Counted from the stretch's first letter, positions 34,500-43,672 are shown. The stretch: DNA of 64,000 nucleotides from Cedecea lapagei (GCF_900635955.1 NZ_LR134201.1:2356001-2420000); one strand, 5' to 3'. Numbers and translations are program-made. The notes: generated by a model not told the origin, from the letters alone.

Positions 34500-34625
34500 T
34501 TATTCCCCTTCACTTCCCCCCAACCTCCCCCCCAAACATAAGTATCTTTGCTTATTTATGGTGATTCCACGCCCCCGTTCCTGCTACCCTTTACCAAAAA
34601 ATCAGTAAGTTTCAGGAATACCGCT

Positions 34626-35294
34626 ATGCAAGAATTTACCCGGCCGGTTTTACAGCTGCCCAATAACGAAAAGAAGCTTCTGCTGCACTCCTGCTGCGCC
34701 CCCTGCTCGGGCGAAGTGATGGAGGCCATCCACGCGTCCGGCATCGAATACACCGTGTTCTTCTACAACCCCAATATTCATCCGCAGAAAGAGTATCTGC
34801 TGCGCAAGGACGAAAACATTCGCTTCGCGGAACAGCACGGCGTGCCGTTTATCGACGCGGATTACGATACAGACAACTGGTTTGAGCGTGCGAAGGGAAT
34901 GGAATGGGAGCCTGAGCGCGGCGTCAGATGCACCATGTGCTTTGATATGCGCTTTGAGCGCACGGCGCTGTACGCCCACGAAAACGGGTTTAACGTCATC
35001 AGCAGTTCGCTGGGCATTTCGCGCTGGAAAAACATGCAGCAGATTAACGACTGCGGGCACCGCGCCGCCGCGCCTTATGAAGGGATGAGCTACTGGGACT
35101 ACAACTGGCGTAAACAGGGTGGCTCCGCGCGCATGATCGAAATCAGCAAGCGCGAACAGTTCTACCAGCAAGAGTACTGCGGCTGCGTCTATTCCCTGCG
35201 AGATACCAACCTGCACCGTAAAGCCAATGACCGCCCGCTGATTAAGATTGGCAAGCTTTTCTACGGTAAGGATGAGGAGCCAACACAGGGCTAA
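34626..35294 (+). CDS. queH: Epoxyqueuosine reductase QueH
   Basis: A 222-residue protein of the QueH (DUF208) family that performs the last step of queuosine tRNA modification, reducing epoxyqueuosine. The cysteines expected to bind the iron-sulfur cluster and metal are visible: HSCCAPCSGEVMEAI near residue 20, VRCTMCFDMRFERTA near 100, and YCGCVYSLRDTN near 190. ATG 34626 has AGGAA eight bases upstream; the longer frame to 34548 has no support. Many enterobacteria use QueG instead, so a second or replacement enzyme is possible here. Confidence 0.93.
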   Translation: MQEFTRPVLQLPNNEKKLLLHSCCAPCSGEVMEAIHASGIEYTVFFYNPNIHPQKEYLLRKDENIRFAEQHGVPFIDADYDTDNWFERAKGMEWEPERGVRCTMCFDMRFERTALYAHENGFNVISSSLGISRWKNMQQINDCGHRAAAPYEGMSYWDYNWRKQGGSARMIEISKREQFYQQEYCGCVYSLRDTNLHRKANDRPLIKIGKLFYGKDEEPTQG

Positions 35295-35333
35295 CCTGCT
35301 GAATGGCTGACACATTATTGCATCATTAAACGG

Positions 35334-35359
35334 TTGCCCTGCCAGCGGGCAGCTGTTTT
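35334..35359 (+). terminator. Possible terminator of queH
   Basis: TGCCC (35335-35339) can pair with GGGCA (35347-35351), followed by GCTGTTTTAAT. The stem is short, so it is weak. Confidence 0.4.
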
Positions 35360-35389
35360 AATCCCTCCTTTTGATTATCACGGCAGGGA

Positions 35390-36049
35390 ATGATGCAGAC
35401 TCAAACCAACGCTGGCGCCAGCGCCTATAACCCCATTACCCTTAAACTGTATGACTGGTGGGTGCTGAAGATCTCAAATCAGTACGCCTGGCGTTGCCCG
35501 ACGGAAACTGTTCTGCTCCCTCACTTCATCTCCCACGCTGGCCACCAGCACCTGGACATCGGTGTTGGAACCGGCTTCTACCTGCCGCATTTGCCCGCTA
35601 CGGTTGAGCTTTCCCTGATGGATATGAATGCCAGCAGCCTGCAGGCCGCCTCGGCAAAAGCGGGCAATCGAATTAAACAAACCCTGCAGCACGATGTTTT
35701 TGAAACGCTTCCTCAGAGCTGGCACGGGCGCTTTGACTCGATCTCGCTTTTCTATCTGCTGCACTGCCTGCCGGGTTCGCTGAATGACAAAGCACAGGCG
35801 ATAAACAACATTTCCCGGGCGCTCAAAAAAGAAGGCACGCTGTTTGGCGCGACCATTCTGGGCGAAGGTGTGGCGCACAACGCTTTCGGCAGTAAGCTGA
35901 TGAACATTTATAACAAGAAAGGGATTTTTTCTAATCGCACGGACTCCGCAGAGCAGCTAAAGGCGGTTCTGGCGGCGAGATTCGAACAGGTGGAAGTAAA
36001 AACCGAAGGAGTCGTCGCGTTATTTACGGCGAGTAAACTTCTTTATTAA
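35390..36049 (+). CDS. Class-I SAM-dependent methyltransferase
   Basis: A 219-residue methyltransferase. The SAM motif I is HLDIGVGTGFYLPHLPAT (about 54-71), motif II is LSLMDMNASSLQAASAKA, and post-motif FDSISLFYLLHCLPGSL follows. The substrate (metabolite, lipid or protein) cannot be told. The start is one of two adjacent ATGs at 35390 and 35393, behind a CAGGGA site that is close to the first. The gene stands alone; 230 bases follow before dcp. Confidence 0.82.
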   Translation: MMQTQTNAGASAYNPITLKLYDWWVLKISNQYAWRCPTETVLLPHFISHAGHQHLDIGVGTGFYLPHLPATVELSLMDMNASSLQAASAKAGNRIKQTLQHDVFETLPQSWHGRFDSISLFYLLHCLPGSLNDKAQAINNISRALKKEGTLFGATILGEGVAHNAFGSKLMNIYNKKGIFSNRTDSAEQLKAVLAARFEQVEVKTEGVVALFTASKLLY

Positions 36050-36197
36050 GGTGAAAATCCGGGAGCCTGCCGACATCGATCAGGCCCCGTAATTATTCAT
36101 TTTAACCCAGAAGTACCCTGCATTTTCCCGGACAGGTTTAAAATTTATAGCCATCCTCCCTCGGGCTTGCACGGATATATTCTTCTTGATTTTTAAA

Positions 36198-36239
36198 GCA
36201 TTTAACGCAAATCAGTGCTTTACAGTTTGCGTTAAGTGC
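36198..36239. terminator. 14-bp inverted repeat between methyltransferase and dcp
   Basis: GCATTTAACGCAAA (36198-36211) pairs with TTTGCGTTAAGTGC (36226-36239), with one wobble and a 14-base loop. It is about 40 bases beyond the dcp stop on dcp's strand, followed there by TTTAAAAATC. It is a possible dcp terminator or a protein-binding dyad. Confidence 0.5.
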
Positions 36240-36280
36240 GATTTCAAAACGGCTACATAAATGAGAGCGCTATCTTCGGA

Positions 36281-38329
36281 TTATTCTTCCGCCAGCCCAC
36301 GATTCTTCAGCATCGGCTCGCTGCGCGGTTCGTGCCCTCGCCAGTCGCGATATAACGCCTCGAGATCGCTGCTGTTGCCGCGTGAAAGAATCGCGTCCCG
36401 GAAGCGCTGGCCGTTTTCCGCCGTTAAGCCTCCCTGCTCGACAAACCACTGATAGCCGTCATCCGCCAGCATTTGCGTCCAGATATAGGCGTAATAACCC
36501 GCCGCGTAGCCGCCGCCAAAGATATGGGCAAAGTAGCTGCTACGATAGCGCGGCGGTACTTCGGCCAGATCAATGTGCTCTCTGCGGAGCGCTTCAGCTT
36601 CGAAACGCGACACGTCGTCAATCTCGGCATCGGGCCCAAGACTATGCCAGTTCATATCCAGCAGCGCCGCCGCCAGCAATTCAGTCATGTCGTAGCCTTT
36701 GTTGAACTGCGCGGAGCGGAACAGCTTGCTGCGCAGCGACTCCGGCATCGGCTCACCTGTCTGATAGTGGCGGGCGTAATTGGCGAAGACTTCAGGATGG
36801 CTAGCCCAGTGTTCATTAATCTGCGACGGAAACTCCACAAAATCTCGCGGCGTGCTGGTTCCTGAAAGGCTCGCATAACGCTGAGTGGCGAAGAGACCGT
36901 GCAGCGTATGGCCGAACTCGTGGAACAGCGTGATGACATCGTCCCACGAAATCAGTGGAGCCTGGCCAGAGGCGGGTTTGGTATAGTTACAGACGTTGTA
37001 GATAACCGGCATCGCGTCAAGCAGCGTCGACTGGTCGACAAAATTCCCCATCCACGCCCCGCCGCTTTTGCTGTCCCTGGCGAAGAAATCACCGTAGAAC
37101 AGCGCCATACCGCGCCCGTCTTTGTCGAAGATTTCCCATGTGCGCACGTCCGGGTGGTAAGTCGGAATGTCAAACCGCTCAACAAAACTCAGGCCAAACA
37201 GCCGGCTGGCGGCCCAGAAGACGCCGTTGGTCAGCACGCCGTTGAGTTCAAAGTAGGGTTTAATTTGCCCCTCATCGAGGTCGTACTTAGCGCTACGCAC
37301 CTGCTCGGCATAGTACTGCCAGTCCCAGGCCGCGGCACGGAAGCCTCCATTTTGAGCATCAATGACCTCCTGAATGTCTTTCAGTTCGCGGCGTGCGCGC
37401 CCGGTTGCGGCAGGGACGATATTTCGCATAAAGCGCAGCGCCGCTTCGGGAGTTTTCGCCATCTGGTCGGCCATTTTCCATGCTGCATAGTTTTCAAAGC
37501 CTAAAAGCTGAGCCTGAGCGGCTCGCAGCGTAGCAAGGCGGGCGACAATGGCGCGCGTATCATTGGCATCGTTGCGCTGAGCGCGCGTCCAGCCGGCCTC
37601 AAACAATGCTTCACGGGTTGCCCGATTGCTCAGGCTTTGCAGCGCTGGCTGCTGGGTAAAATTGAGCAGCGGGAGTAGCCACTTGCCCTCCAGCCCTTTG
37701 TCGGCAGCAGCCTGTGCCGCCGCAGCAATTTCCGCGCTGGTTAAGCCCTTGAGCGCCTCAACGTTGTCAACAACCAGCCCACCGGCCTTATCCGCCGCAT
37801 GGAGGCGATTGTTAAACTGGCTGGTCAGCTGCGCGCTCTCCTTGTTCAGGGCCTTCAGGCGGATTTTATCCTGCTCGCCCAGCGTGGCGCCGGCCAGCTT
37901 GAAGTATTGCCAGGTAATCTCCACGAGGCGCAGGGACTCCGCGTCAAGGTCCAGCCCGTGACGCTGCTCATAAACGCTATTAAGGCGAGCGAACAAGGTA
38001 TCGTTGAGGCGAATTTCATCCGACAGCTCGGCCAACTCAGTGGAAAACTCTTCATCCAGCTGCTGGAGGAGATCATTTGTGTGGGCCGAGGTCATCGCGT
38101 AGAACACGGTGGTGACACGCCCCAGCATCGCCCCCGTTTTTTCCAGCGCCAGGTAGGTATTTTCGAATGTTGGAGCCGCCGGGTTACAGGCGATAGCGGC
38201 AACTTCTTCCCGCTTGATTCGCTTACCTTCGTCAAAGGCCGGGCGATAATGGTCGTTGGTTATCTCATCAAAATGCGGCGCCTGATAAGGCAGTAAGCTT
38301 GGCTGGAAAAACGGGTTGCTGTGCGACAT
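36281..38329 (-). CDS. dcp: Peptidyl-dipeptidase Dcp (M3 metallopeptidase)
   Basis: A 682-residue zinc peptidase, the length of E. coli Dcp. It removes C-terminal dipeptides from oligopeptides and works in peptide recycling. The zinc motif is ITLFHEFGHTLHGLF (HEFGH near residue 470), with the third ligand in the following ALRREHIDLAEVPPRYRS/region typical of M3 enzymes. The N-terminus MSHSNPFFQPSLLPYQAPHF has no signal peptide. It is divergent from ydfG exactly as in E. coli. Confidence 0.95.
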   Translation of the reverse strand: MSHSNPFFQPSLLPYQAPHFDEITNDHYRPAFDEGKRIKREEVAAIACNPAAPTFENTYLALEKTGAMLGRVTTVFYAMTSAHTNDLLQQLDEEFSTELAELSDEIRLNDTLFARLNSVYEQRHGLDLDAESLRLVEITWQYFKLAGATLGEQDKIRLKALNKESAQLTSQFNNRLHAADKAGGLVVDNVEALKGLTSAEIAAAAQAAADKGLEGKWLLPLLNFTQQPALQSLSNRATREALFEAGWTRAQRNDANDTRAIVARLATLRAAQAQLLGFENYAAWKMADQMAKTPEAALRFMRNIVPAATGRARRELKDIQEVIDAQNGGFRAAAWDWQYYAEQVRSAKYDLDEGQIKPYFELNGVLTNGVFWAASRLFGLSFVERFDIPTYHPDVRTWEIFDKDGRGMALFYGDFFARDSKSGGAWMGNFVDQSTLLDAMPVIYNVCNYTKPASGQAPLISWDDVITLFHEFGHTLHGLFATQRYASLSGTSTPRDFVEFPSQINEHWASHPEVFANYARHYQTGEPMPESLRSKLFRSAQFNKGYDMTELLAAALLDMNWHSLGPDAEIDDVSRFEAEALRREHIDLAEVPPRYRSSYFAHIFGGGYAAGYYAYIWTQMLADDGYQWFVEQGGLTAENGQRFRDAILSRGNSSDLEALYRDWRGHEPRSEPMLKNRGLAEE

Positions 38330-38463
38330 CCTCTACTCCCGGTAACCTGAAATGTGGATCTGTTATAACGCATTTCGACACGTTTCTTAAAAGAAAACTA
38401 AGATTACCGTGGCCCGTTAGCGTGCTAAGGTAGTGCAGGACAAAAGCGTTGAGGAACAGAGAG

Positions 38464-39213
38464 ATGATTGTACTGGTTACGGGTGCTACCGCGGGCTTTG
38501 GCGAAAGCATTACCCGCCGTTTTGTTAACAATGGCCACAAGGTCATTGCCACCGGCCGCCGTCAGGAACGCCTGCTCGAGCTTAAAGAAGAGCTGGGCGA
38601 CAGCCTGCTTACCCTGCAGCTGGACGTGCGCAATCGCGCAGCAATAGAAGAAGCGCTGGCAAGCCTGCCCGCTGAATGGCAGCAGATTGATATCCTGGTC
38701 AATAATGCCGGGCTGGCGCTGGGCATGGAGCCTGCGCACAAAGCCAACGTCGACGACTGGGAAAATATGATCGATACCAACAACAAGGGCCTCGTCTATA
38801 TGACCCGCGCCGTGTTGCCTGGCATGGTTGAGCGCAATCGCGGCCATATTATTAACATCGGCTCTACGGCGGGCAGCTGGCCTTACGCCGGCGGCAACGT
38901 TTATGGCGCGACAAAAGCGTTTGTGCGTCAGTTCAGCCTAAACCTGCGTACAGACCTGCACAAAACAGCCGTTCGTGTCACCGACATCGAGCCGGGCCTG
39001 GTGGGCGGCACCGAGTTTTCCAACGTGCGTTTTAAAGGCGACGATGACAAAGCCGGAAAAACCTATGAAAACGCCAACGCGCTGACGCCGGAAGATGTTA
39101 CCGAGGCGGTCTGGTGGGTGGCAACGCTGCCGAAACACGTCAACATCAACACCCTGGAAATGATGCCGGTTAGCCAGACGTTTGCCGGGCTAAGCGTACA
39201 CCGCGAAGGGTAA
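38464..39213 (+). CDS. ydfG: YdfG, NADP-dependent 3-hydroxy acid dehydrogenase (SDR)
   Basis: A 249-residue short-chain dehydrogenase that oxidises L-allo-threonine, serine and 3-hydroxypropionate, and reduces malonic semialdehyde in E. coli. The cofactor motif is VTGATAGFGESITRRF (about 5-20). NNAGLALG is at about 80, the catalytic Ser in IINIGSTAGSWPYAGG, and Tyr-x-x-x-Lys in VYGATKAFVRQFS. ATG 38464 follows GAGGAACAGAG. It is divergent from dcp and ends in a long hairpin. Confidence 0.94.
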   Translation: MIVLVTGATAGFGESITRRFVNNGHKVIATGRRQERLLELKEELGDSLLTLQLDVRNRAAIEEALASLPAEWQQIDILVNNAGLALGMEPAHKANVDDWENMIDTNNKGLVYMTRAVLPGMVERNRGHIINIGSTAGSWPYAGGNVYGATKAFVRQFSLNLRTDLHKTAVRVTDIEPGLVGGTEFSNVRFKGDDDKAGKTYENANALTPEDVTEAVWWVATLPKHVNINTLEMMPVSQTFAGLSVHREG

Positions 39214-39222
39214 TTACCCTGC

Positions 39223-39245
39223 TACCCGGAGCGCTGCTCCGGGTA
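39223..39245 (+). terminator. Terminator-like hairpin after ydfG
   Basis: TACCCGGAGC-gct-GCTCCGGGTA is a perfect ten-base-pair stem ten bases after the ydfG stop. It lacks a T-run, so it may be an intrinsic terminator aided by Rho or an mRNA 3' guard. Confidence 0.6.
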
Positions 39246-39305
39246 TAGGTGTTAGCGTAATTCGATGTTAAATTTGCAGCAAGCCTTTGAAGATAAGAAG
39301 AACGC

Positions 39306-39992
39306 ATGCCACTTTCCAGCGAGATCAATGCCACTCAGCCGGTAAACCAGCAAATCTACCGTATCCTGCGACTCGAGATAGTGCGTTGCTTGATTCCACC
39401 GGGTACGCCGCTTTCCGAGAAAGAAGTTTCGCTGCGTTTTAATGTTTCCAGGCAGCCGGTGCGTGAAGCCTTTATCAAACTTTCCGATACGGGCCTGGTG
39501 CAAATTCGCCCCCAGCGAGGTACCTGGGTCAGTAAGATCTCGGTCAGCCATGTGATAAATGGCGGTTTTGTTCGCGAGGCCATTGAGCGTGCCGTAGCGA
39601 AACGCGCCGTCGGGAAAATAACAAATACCGATCTGTATACGCTGGAACATATACTCAACCAGCAGCGCATCGCCATCGACGAAGGCCAGACAGACGACTT
39701 TTTCCAGCTGGACGATAAATTTCATCAGCAGTTGGCGCTCATCGCCGACTGTAGTCTGGCCTGGGATACCGTTGAAAACATCAAGGCCACGATGGACCGG
39801 GTTCGATATATGAGCCTCGATCACGTTTCCCCTCCGGAGATGCTGCTTAAGCAACATCTCGATATTTTCAATGCGCTGAAGGCCCATGATGAAAAGCTGG
39901 TTGACGCTGCCATGCATCATCATCTTCATGAGATCAGCCAGTCTATATTGCAAATTCAGCAGGAAAACAGGGATTGGTTTAGCGAGGAATAG
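39306..39992 (+). CDS. rspR: GntR/FadR family regulator YdfH (RspR)
   Basis: A 228-residue GntR-type repressor. Residues 10-80 hold the winged HTH (QIYRILRLEIVRCLIPPGTP and LRFNVSRQPVREAFIKLSDT). Residues 90-225 are the all-helical FCD domain (DDFFQLDDKFHQQLALIADC has the metal/ligand-binding Asp and His). In E. coli RspR represses rspAB. Here the conserved order dcp, ydfG, ydfH, rsp is kept, and the rsp operon is convergent with it. Confidence 0.9.
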   Translation: MPLSSEINATQPVNQQIYRILRLEIVRCLIPPGTPLSEKEVSLRFNVSRQPVREAFIKLSDTGLVQIRPQRGTWVSKISVSHVINGGFVREAIERAVAKRAVGKITNTDLYTLEHILNQQRIAIDEGQTDDFFQLDDKFHQQLALIADCSLAWDTVENIKATMDRVRYMSLDHVSPPEMLLKQHLDIFNALKAHDEKLVDAAMHHHLHEISQSILQIQQENRDWFSEE

Positions 39993-40047
39993 CCTAATCA
40001 CTGAAATCTGAACCGGCGTATCCCCCACCTATACCGCCATTGGTCGC

Positions 40048-41331
40048 TCACTCGATTCGGTCCCGCACGATAAAGAGGTAGCAGAGAGCACCGATAAAGG
40101 TCACACAGGCCGCTATCACCAACGCCATATTAAAAGAGTTGGTCTTGTCAACGATCCAGCCGGTGACAATCGGCGCAAACGACGCAAAAATAAAACTACC
40201 AAAATTTTGTATCGCCGCTACGGAAGCCACTTTGGTTTCTGTCACCAGAACCTGAACCAGCCCCCAGGCCGAAGTCCCGGCGAAATGAACGCAAAACAGC
40301 GCCATGGAAATAAATGCTACTGCCTGCATGGGCGTCGATGACTGTACAACCAGCAGCGTACCGAGCGCGGAGAGAACCAAGCCGGTTACGATTGCAGCCT
40401 TACGCGTTTTTGCCAGATCATAACCGCGCTTGGCAAAGGCATCGACCACAATACCATTTATCCACATCCCCACGGCCGCCGCTAAAAATGGAATTGCCGC
40501 GACCCATCCCGTTTTTGCCAGGCTAAAACCCTGCTCCGCCTGTAAATATCCCGGTAGCCAGGCAATATATAACCATCCGGTATAATTCACGCCTGAAAAA
40601 CCGAGGATCATTCCCCATGTCGTACGGAATTTAAATAAGGCTAACCATTCGTTGAATCCAGGCTTTGGACGGGAGGTAACGGGGGCAGACAAATACTCTC
40701 TTTCATTATCATCTAATGCAAACTGTGCCCGATTACGATACCAGGCATACCAAAAAATACCGACCACTATCCCGGCAAGACCGATGGTCACAAACATCGT
40801 CCGCCATCCCCAGGCAAGCTGCATGACGACGAGCACGGGAGGCGCTATTGCCTGCCCAATTACCGTTGATGAGTTAAAAATACCGAGCGCCGTTCCTCGC
40901 TCTTTTTGCACATACCAGTCGCTAATTGACTTAACTCCGGCGGGCATAAATGGCGCTTCGCCGACGCCCAGGCCAATACGCAGCAGAATAAAATGGCTAA
41001 ATGAGTTCACCAGCCCGGTAGCGGCCTGCATCGCTGACCAAAAAATCAACCCGGCACCAAGCACGATGCGCGGACCAAAACGGTCAAGCAAAATTCCTGA
41101 TGGCAGCTGTGATAAACCATATGAAAGTGAGAAGGCGGAGAGCAAGACCCCGAACTCCGTGGCCGACAGCCCAAGCTCGCCGCGAATAGCTTCCCCTGCA
41201 ACGCTCAATGATGAACGGTCTAAAAAATTCACGATCCCCGCAATAAAAAGCAGCACCAGCGTCACGGTTTGTATGCGGCGTATCCTTGCTGGCTTATCTA
41301 TTATTACTTCTTTTGTTAAGGTCTGTTCCAT
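40048..41331 (-). CDS. MFS transporter, sugar-acid (ACS/phthalate-type) family
   Basis: A 427-residue inner-membrane protein with twelve helices. Between helices 2 and 3 is the MFS loop GILLDRFGPRIVLGAG. The N-terminal RIRRIQTVTLVLLFIAGIVN and FLDRSSLSVAGEAIRGELGL patterns are typical of the anion:cation symporters that take up hexuronates, glucarate or galactonate. ATG 41331 has GGAGACC upstream. It is downstream of rspA, so the operon pairs a sugar-acid dehydratase with its probable importer. In E. coli the second gene is rspB instead. Confidence 0.87.
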   Translation of the reverse strand: MEQTLTKEVIIDKPARIRRIQTVTLVLLFIAGIVNFLDRSSLSVAGEAIRGELGLSATEFGVLLSAFSLSYGLSQLPSGILLDRFGPRIVLGAGLIFWSAMQAATGLVNSFSHFILLRIGLGVGEAPFMPAGVKSISDWYVQKERGTALGIFNSSTVIGQAIAPPVLVVMQLAWGWRTMFVTIGLAGIVVGIFWYAWYRNRAQFALDDNEREYLSAPVTSRPKPGFNEWLALFKFRTTWGMILGFSGVNYTGWLYIAWLPGYLQAEQGFSLAKTGWVAAIPFLAAAVGMWINGIVVDAFAKRGYDLAKTRKAAIVTGLVLSALGTLLVVQSSTPMQAVAFISMALFCVHFAGTSAWGLVQVLVTETKVASVAAIQNFGSFIFASFAPIVTGWIVDKTNSFNMALVIAACVTFIGALCYLFIVRDRIE

Positions 41332-41446
41332 AACGGTCTCCGGAAGCAAAAAACAGTTAATGAGTTAACGCGGAATAAAATATTGGCAGCGTGCGGAAAT
41401 AGAAAAATGACGCCTGATATAAGGCACATTATTTTTTAATATTTCA

Positions 41447-42661
41447 TTACCAGTTCCAGAGCGTACCGTCTTCAAGACGAGCGACCGGAAGATAAGCTGG
41501 CTCATACGGATATTTCGCGGCGAGCCTCTCATCGAAATCAATGCCAAGGCCCGGTGCCTCTCCGGGATGCATAAAGCCGTTGTCGAACGTCCAGCTGTGT
41601 GGGAAGACCTCCAGCATTTGGGCGGTGTAGCCCATATACTCCTGGATGCCAAAATTGGGTACCCAGAGATCGAAATGCAGCGCGGCGGCCATGCAGATCG
41701 GCGACAGGTCAGACGGGCCGTGGGAACCGGTACGCACCTGGTAGAGCGAGGCAAAATCAGCGATGCGGCGCATGCCGGTTATGCCCCCCGCATGGGTGAG
41801 AGTGGTACGGATGTAATCGATAAGTTGCTCTTCGATAAGCTGCTTGCAGTCCCAGATGCTGTTAAACACTTCGCCGACGGCAATCGGGGTTACCGTGTGC
41901 TGGCGGATCAGGCGGAAACAGCCCTGGTTTTCAGCCGGGGTCGGATCTTCCATCCAGAACAGGCGGTACTCTTCAATGCTCTTACCAAAGCGCGCAGCTT
42001 CGATAGGCGTCAGGCGGTGGTGCATATCGTGCAGCAGGTGTTCATCAAAACCGAACTTCGAGCGCACCGCATCAAACAGCTTTGGCGTAAAGTCGAGGTA
42101 TTTTTCCGTGGACCACAGCTGTTCCTCAGGCCAGTCTCCCTTGGTCGCGGGTTCATAAGACTGCCCTTTTCCTTTCGCCATCCCATAGGTTGTTTTCATC
42201 CCAGGCACGCCACACTGCACGCGAATGGCTTTGAAACCCATATCTTTATGGCGGGCGTAATCTTCCAGTACTTCATCAAGGGTATGGCCGGTAGTGTGGC
42301 AGTAAACCATCACGCCTTCGCGCGATGCCCCACCCAACAGCTGGTAAAGCGGCATGCCTGCGGCTTTTGCCTTGATATCCCAGAGAGCCATATCAATGGC
42401 TGAGATAGCGGACATAGTGACCGGGCCTCGTCGCCAGTACGCGCCCTTATAGAAGAACTGCCAGATATCTTCGATGCGGTGCGCGTCACGCCCGATAAGT
42501 TGCGGACAAAGGTGGTCTTTCAGATAGGAAGCCACCGACAGCTCACGACCATTCAGCGTGGCATCGCCTAGCCCGATTACCCCCTCGTCGGTGGTGATTT
42601 TTAACGTAACAAAGTTACGCCCCGGACAGGTTACAAATACCTCAGTCTTTACGATTTTCAT
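41447..42661 (-). CDS. rspA: RspA, mannonate-dehydratase-family enolase-superfamily protein
   Basis: A 404-residue protein of the enolase superfamily (mannonate dehydratase subgroup), originally reported in E. coli as a starvation-sensing protein. The metal ligands appear in DEHLLHDMHHRLTP, RLFWMEDPTPAENQ and ITPIAVGEVFNS-type positions. The barrel end has VRTGSHGPSDLSP with the catalytic His. The N-terminal capping domain is MKIVKTEVFVTCPGRNFVTL. An AAGGAA site lies eight bases upstream. It is the first gene of the rspA-MFS operon. Purified RspA family members dehydrate D-mannonate or D-gluconate slowly. Confidence 0.92.
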   Translation of the reverse strand: MKIVKTEVFVTCPGRNFVTLKITTDEGVIGLGDATLNGRELSVASYLKDHLCPQLIGRDAHRIEDIWQFFYKGAYWRRGPVTMSAISAIDMALWDIKAKAAGMPLYQLLGGASREGVMVYCHTTGHTLDEVLEDYARHKDMGFKAIRVQCGVPGMKTTYGMAKGKGQSYEPATKGDWPEEQLWSTEKYLDFTPKLFDAVRSKFGFDEHLLHDMHHRLTPIEAARFGKSIEEYRLFWMEDPTPAENQGCFRLIRQHTVTPIAVGEVFNSIWDCKQLIEEQLIDYIRTTLTHAGGITGMRRIADFASLYQVRTGSHGPSDLSPICMAAALHFDLWVPNFGIQEYMGYTAQMLEVFPHSWTFDNGFMHPGEAPGLGIDFDERLAAKYPYEPAYLPVARLEDGTLWNW

Positions 42662-42731
42662 GCATTATTTCCTTGCGGCAAATTCCTGCAACGGTAAGTG
42701 TTCGAGCCGACGTTACTCTCGCGTCAACTAC

Positions 42732-42743
42732 CATACAAGTATG
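42732..42743. promoter_or_regulatory. Candidate RspR operator upstream of rspA
   Basis: CATAC-aa-GTATG lies about 70 bases before the rspA start. This half-site spacing is typical of FadR-subfamily GntR operators, and RspR is encoded 3 kb away. It is a prediction from pattern only. Confidence 0.4.
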
Positions 42744-42843
42744 CAAAAATCGATAATCAAGAATAAGTCACGATTAACACGTGACTTTTTGCAACGATTA
42801 CATTTGAGATGAGAAGTAATTCAGGAAGGAAAAAGGCAAAAAA

Positions 42844-43170
42844 TCAGGCGCGGCCCCAGCCGGCAACGATGATAAGCATTCCGCAGAAGGCAATGGCCGC
42901 CCCGGTCCAGTCATAAATGCTCAGCTTTACGCCGTCCACAACACGCAGCCACAGCAGCGCGGTAACCACATACACGCCGCCGTAGGCGGCATAGACTCGC
43001 CCGCTGGCGGCGGGATGCAACGCTAAAAGCCAGACAAAAATCGCCAGCGACAGCGCCGCAGGCAGCAATAACAGCGGAGAACCGTTTCGCTTTAGCCACA
43101 ACCACGGCAGGAAGCAGCCAATAATCTCCGCCAGCGCGGTGGCAAAAAATAGCAGCGTTGTTTTGATCAT
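42844..43170 (-). CDS. ynfA: YnfA family inner-membrane protein (UPF0060)
   Basis: A 108-residue protein with four hydrophobic helices, the expected size for YnfA. It begins MIKTTLLFFATALAEIIGCF, has RVYAAYGGVYVVTALLWLRV in the middle and ends FCGMLIIVAGWGRA. YnfA is distantly related to small multidrug-resistance (SMR) exporters and has been linked to toxic-compound export in Shigella. It is divergent from ynfB by about 100 bases, as in E. coli. Confidence 0.93.
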   Translation of the reverse strand: MIKTTLLFFATALAEIIGCFLPWLWLKRNGSPLLLLPAALSLAIFVWLLALHPAASGRVYAAYGGVYVVTALLWLRVVDGVKLSIYDWTGAAIAFCGMLIIVAGWGRA

Positions 43171-43273
43171 ATTGTCTTTTCTTCAGTAATAATGGTGCCC
43201 ACTAACTCTGGCATTAGGCATGAATCAAGCCCAATGATATGATTAGTTCAGGTAAACCTAAAAGGAAATCTTA

Positions 43274-43672
43274 ATGAACTCACTCCTTCGTAAGTCTCTG
43301 TCATGGATGCCATTAGCCTTGCTGGGTGCGGCCTTCATGGTTTCTGTACCGGTTCAGGCAGACACCAACGTTGTCGTTGTTCAGGGAGCCGGAAACGGCG
43401 TCGGGGGCCAGGAGAACTCGCTCACTCGCCAACGGGCAGCGGAAGAGAAAGAACAGTGGAACGACACACGCACTCTGCGCCAGAAAATCAACCGCCATAA
43501 CGAAAAAGTCTTCGATCGCGAAGCCGCTCGTGGCGACAAAGACTGGAATAAACTGGATGCCGCTCAGGATACCTTCGACAAATGCCAGCAGAGCACCAAT
43601 GTGAACGCCTACTGGGAGCCGAACACCCTGCGCTGCCTGGATCGCCGCACCGGCCGAGCCATTAATCCATAA
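43274..43672 (+). CDS. ynfB: YnfB, DUF1283 exported protein
   Basis: A 132-residue protein. Signal peptide of about 28 residues, with a hydrophobic core WMPLALLGAAFMVSVPV and cleavage after VQA. The mature part has the DUF1283 signature: EEKEQWNDTRTLRQKINRHN, then FDKCQQSTNVNAYWEPNTLR and CLDRRTGRAINP at the end, very close to E. coli YnfB. The function is unknown. An AAAGGAAA site precedes the ATG. It is followed 65 bases later by speG. Confidence 0.93.
   Translation: MNSLLRKSLSWMPLALLGAAFMVSVPVQADTNVVVVQGAGNGVGGQENSLTRQRAAEEKEQWNDTRTLRQKINRHNEKVFDREAARGDKDWNKLDAAQDTFDKCQQSTNVNAYWEPNTLRCLDRRTGRAINP

Noticed and set aside
37799..38296. A 165-codon plus-strand frame inside dcp
   Set aside because: It is fully antisense to conserved dcp sequence and unsupported by any motif.
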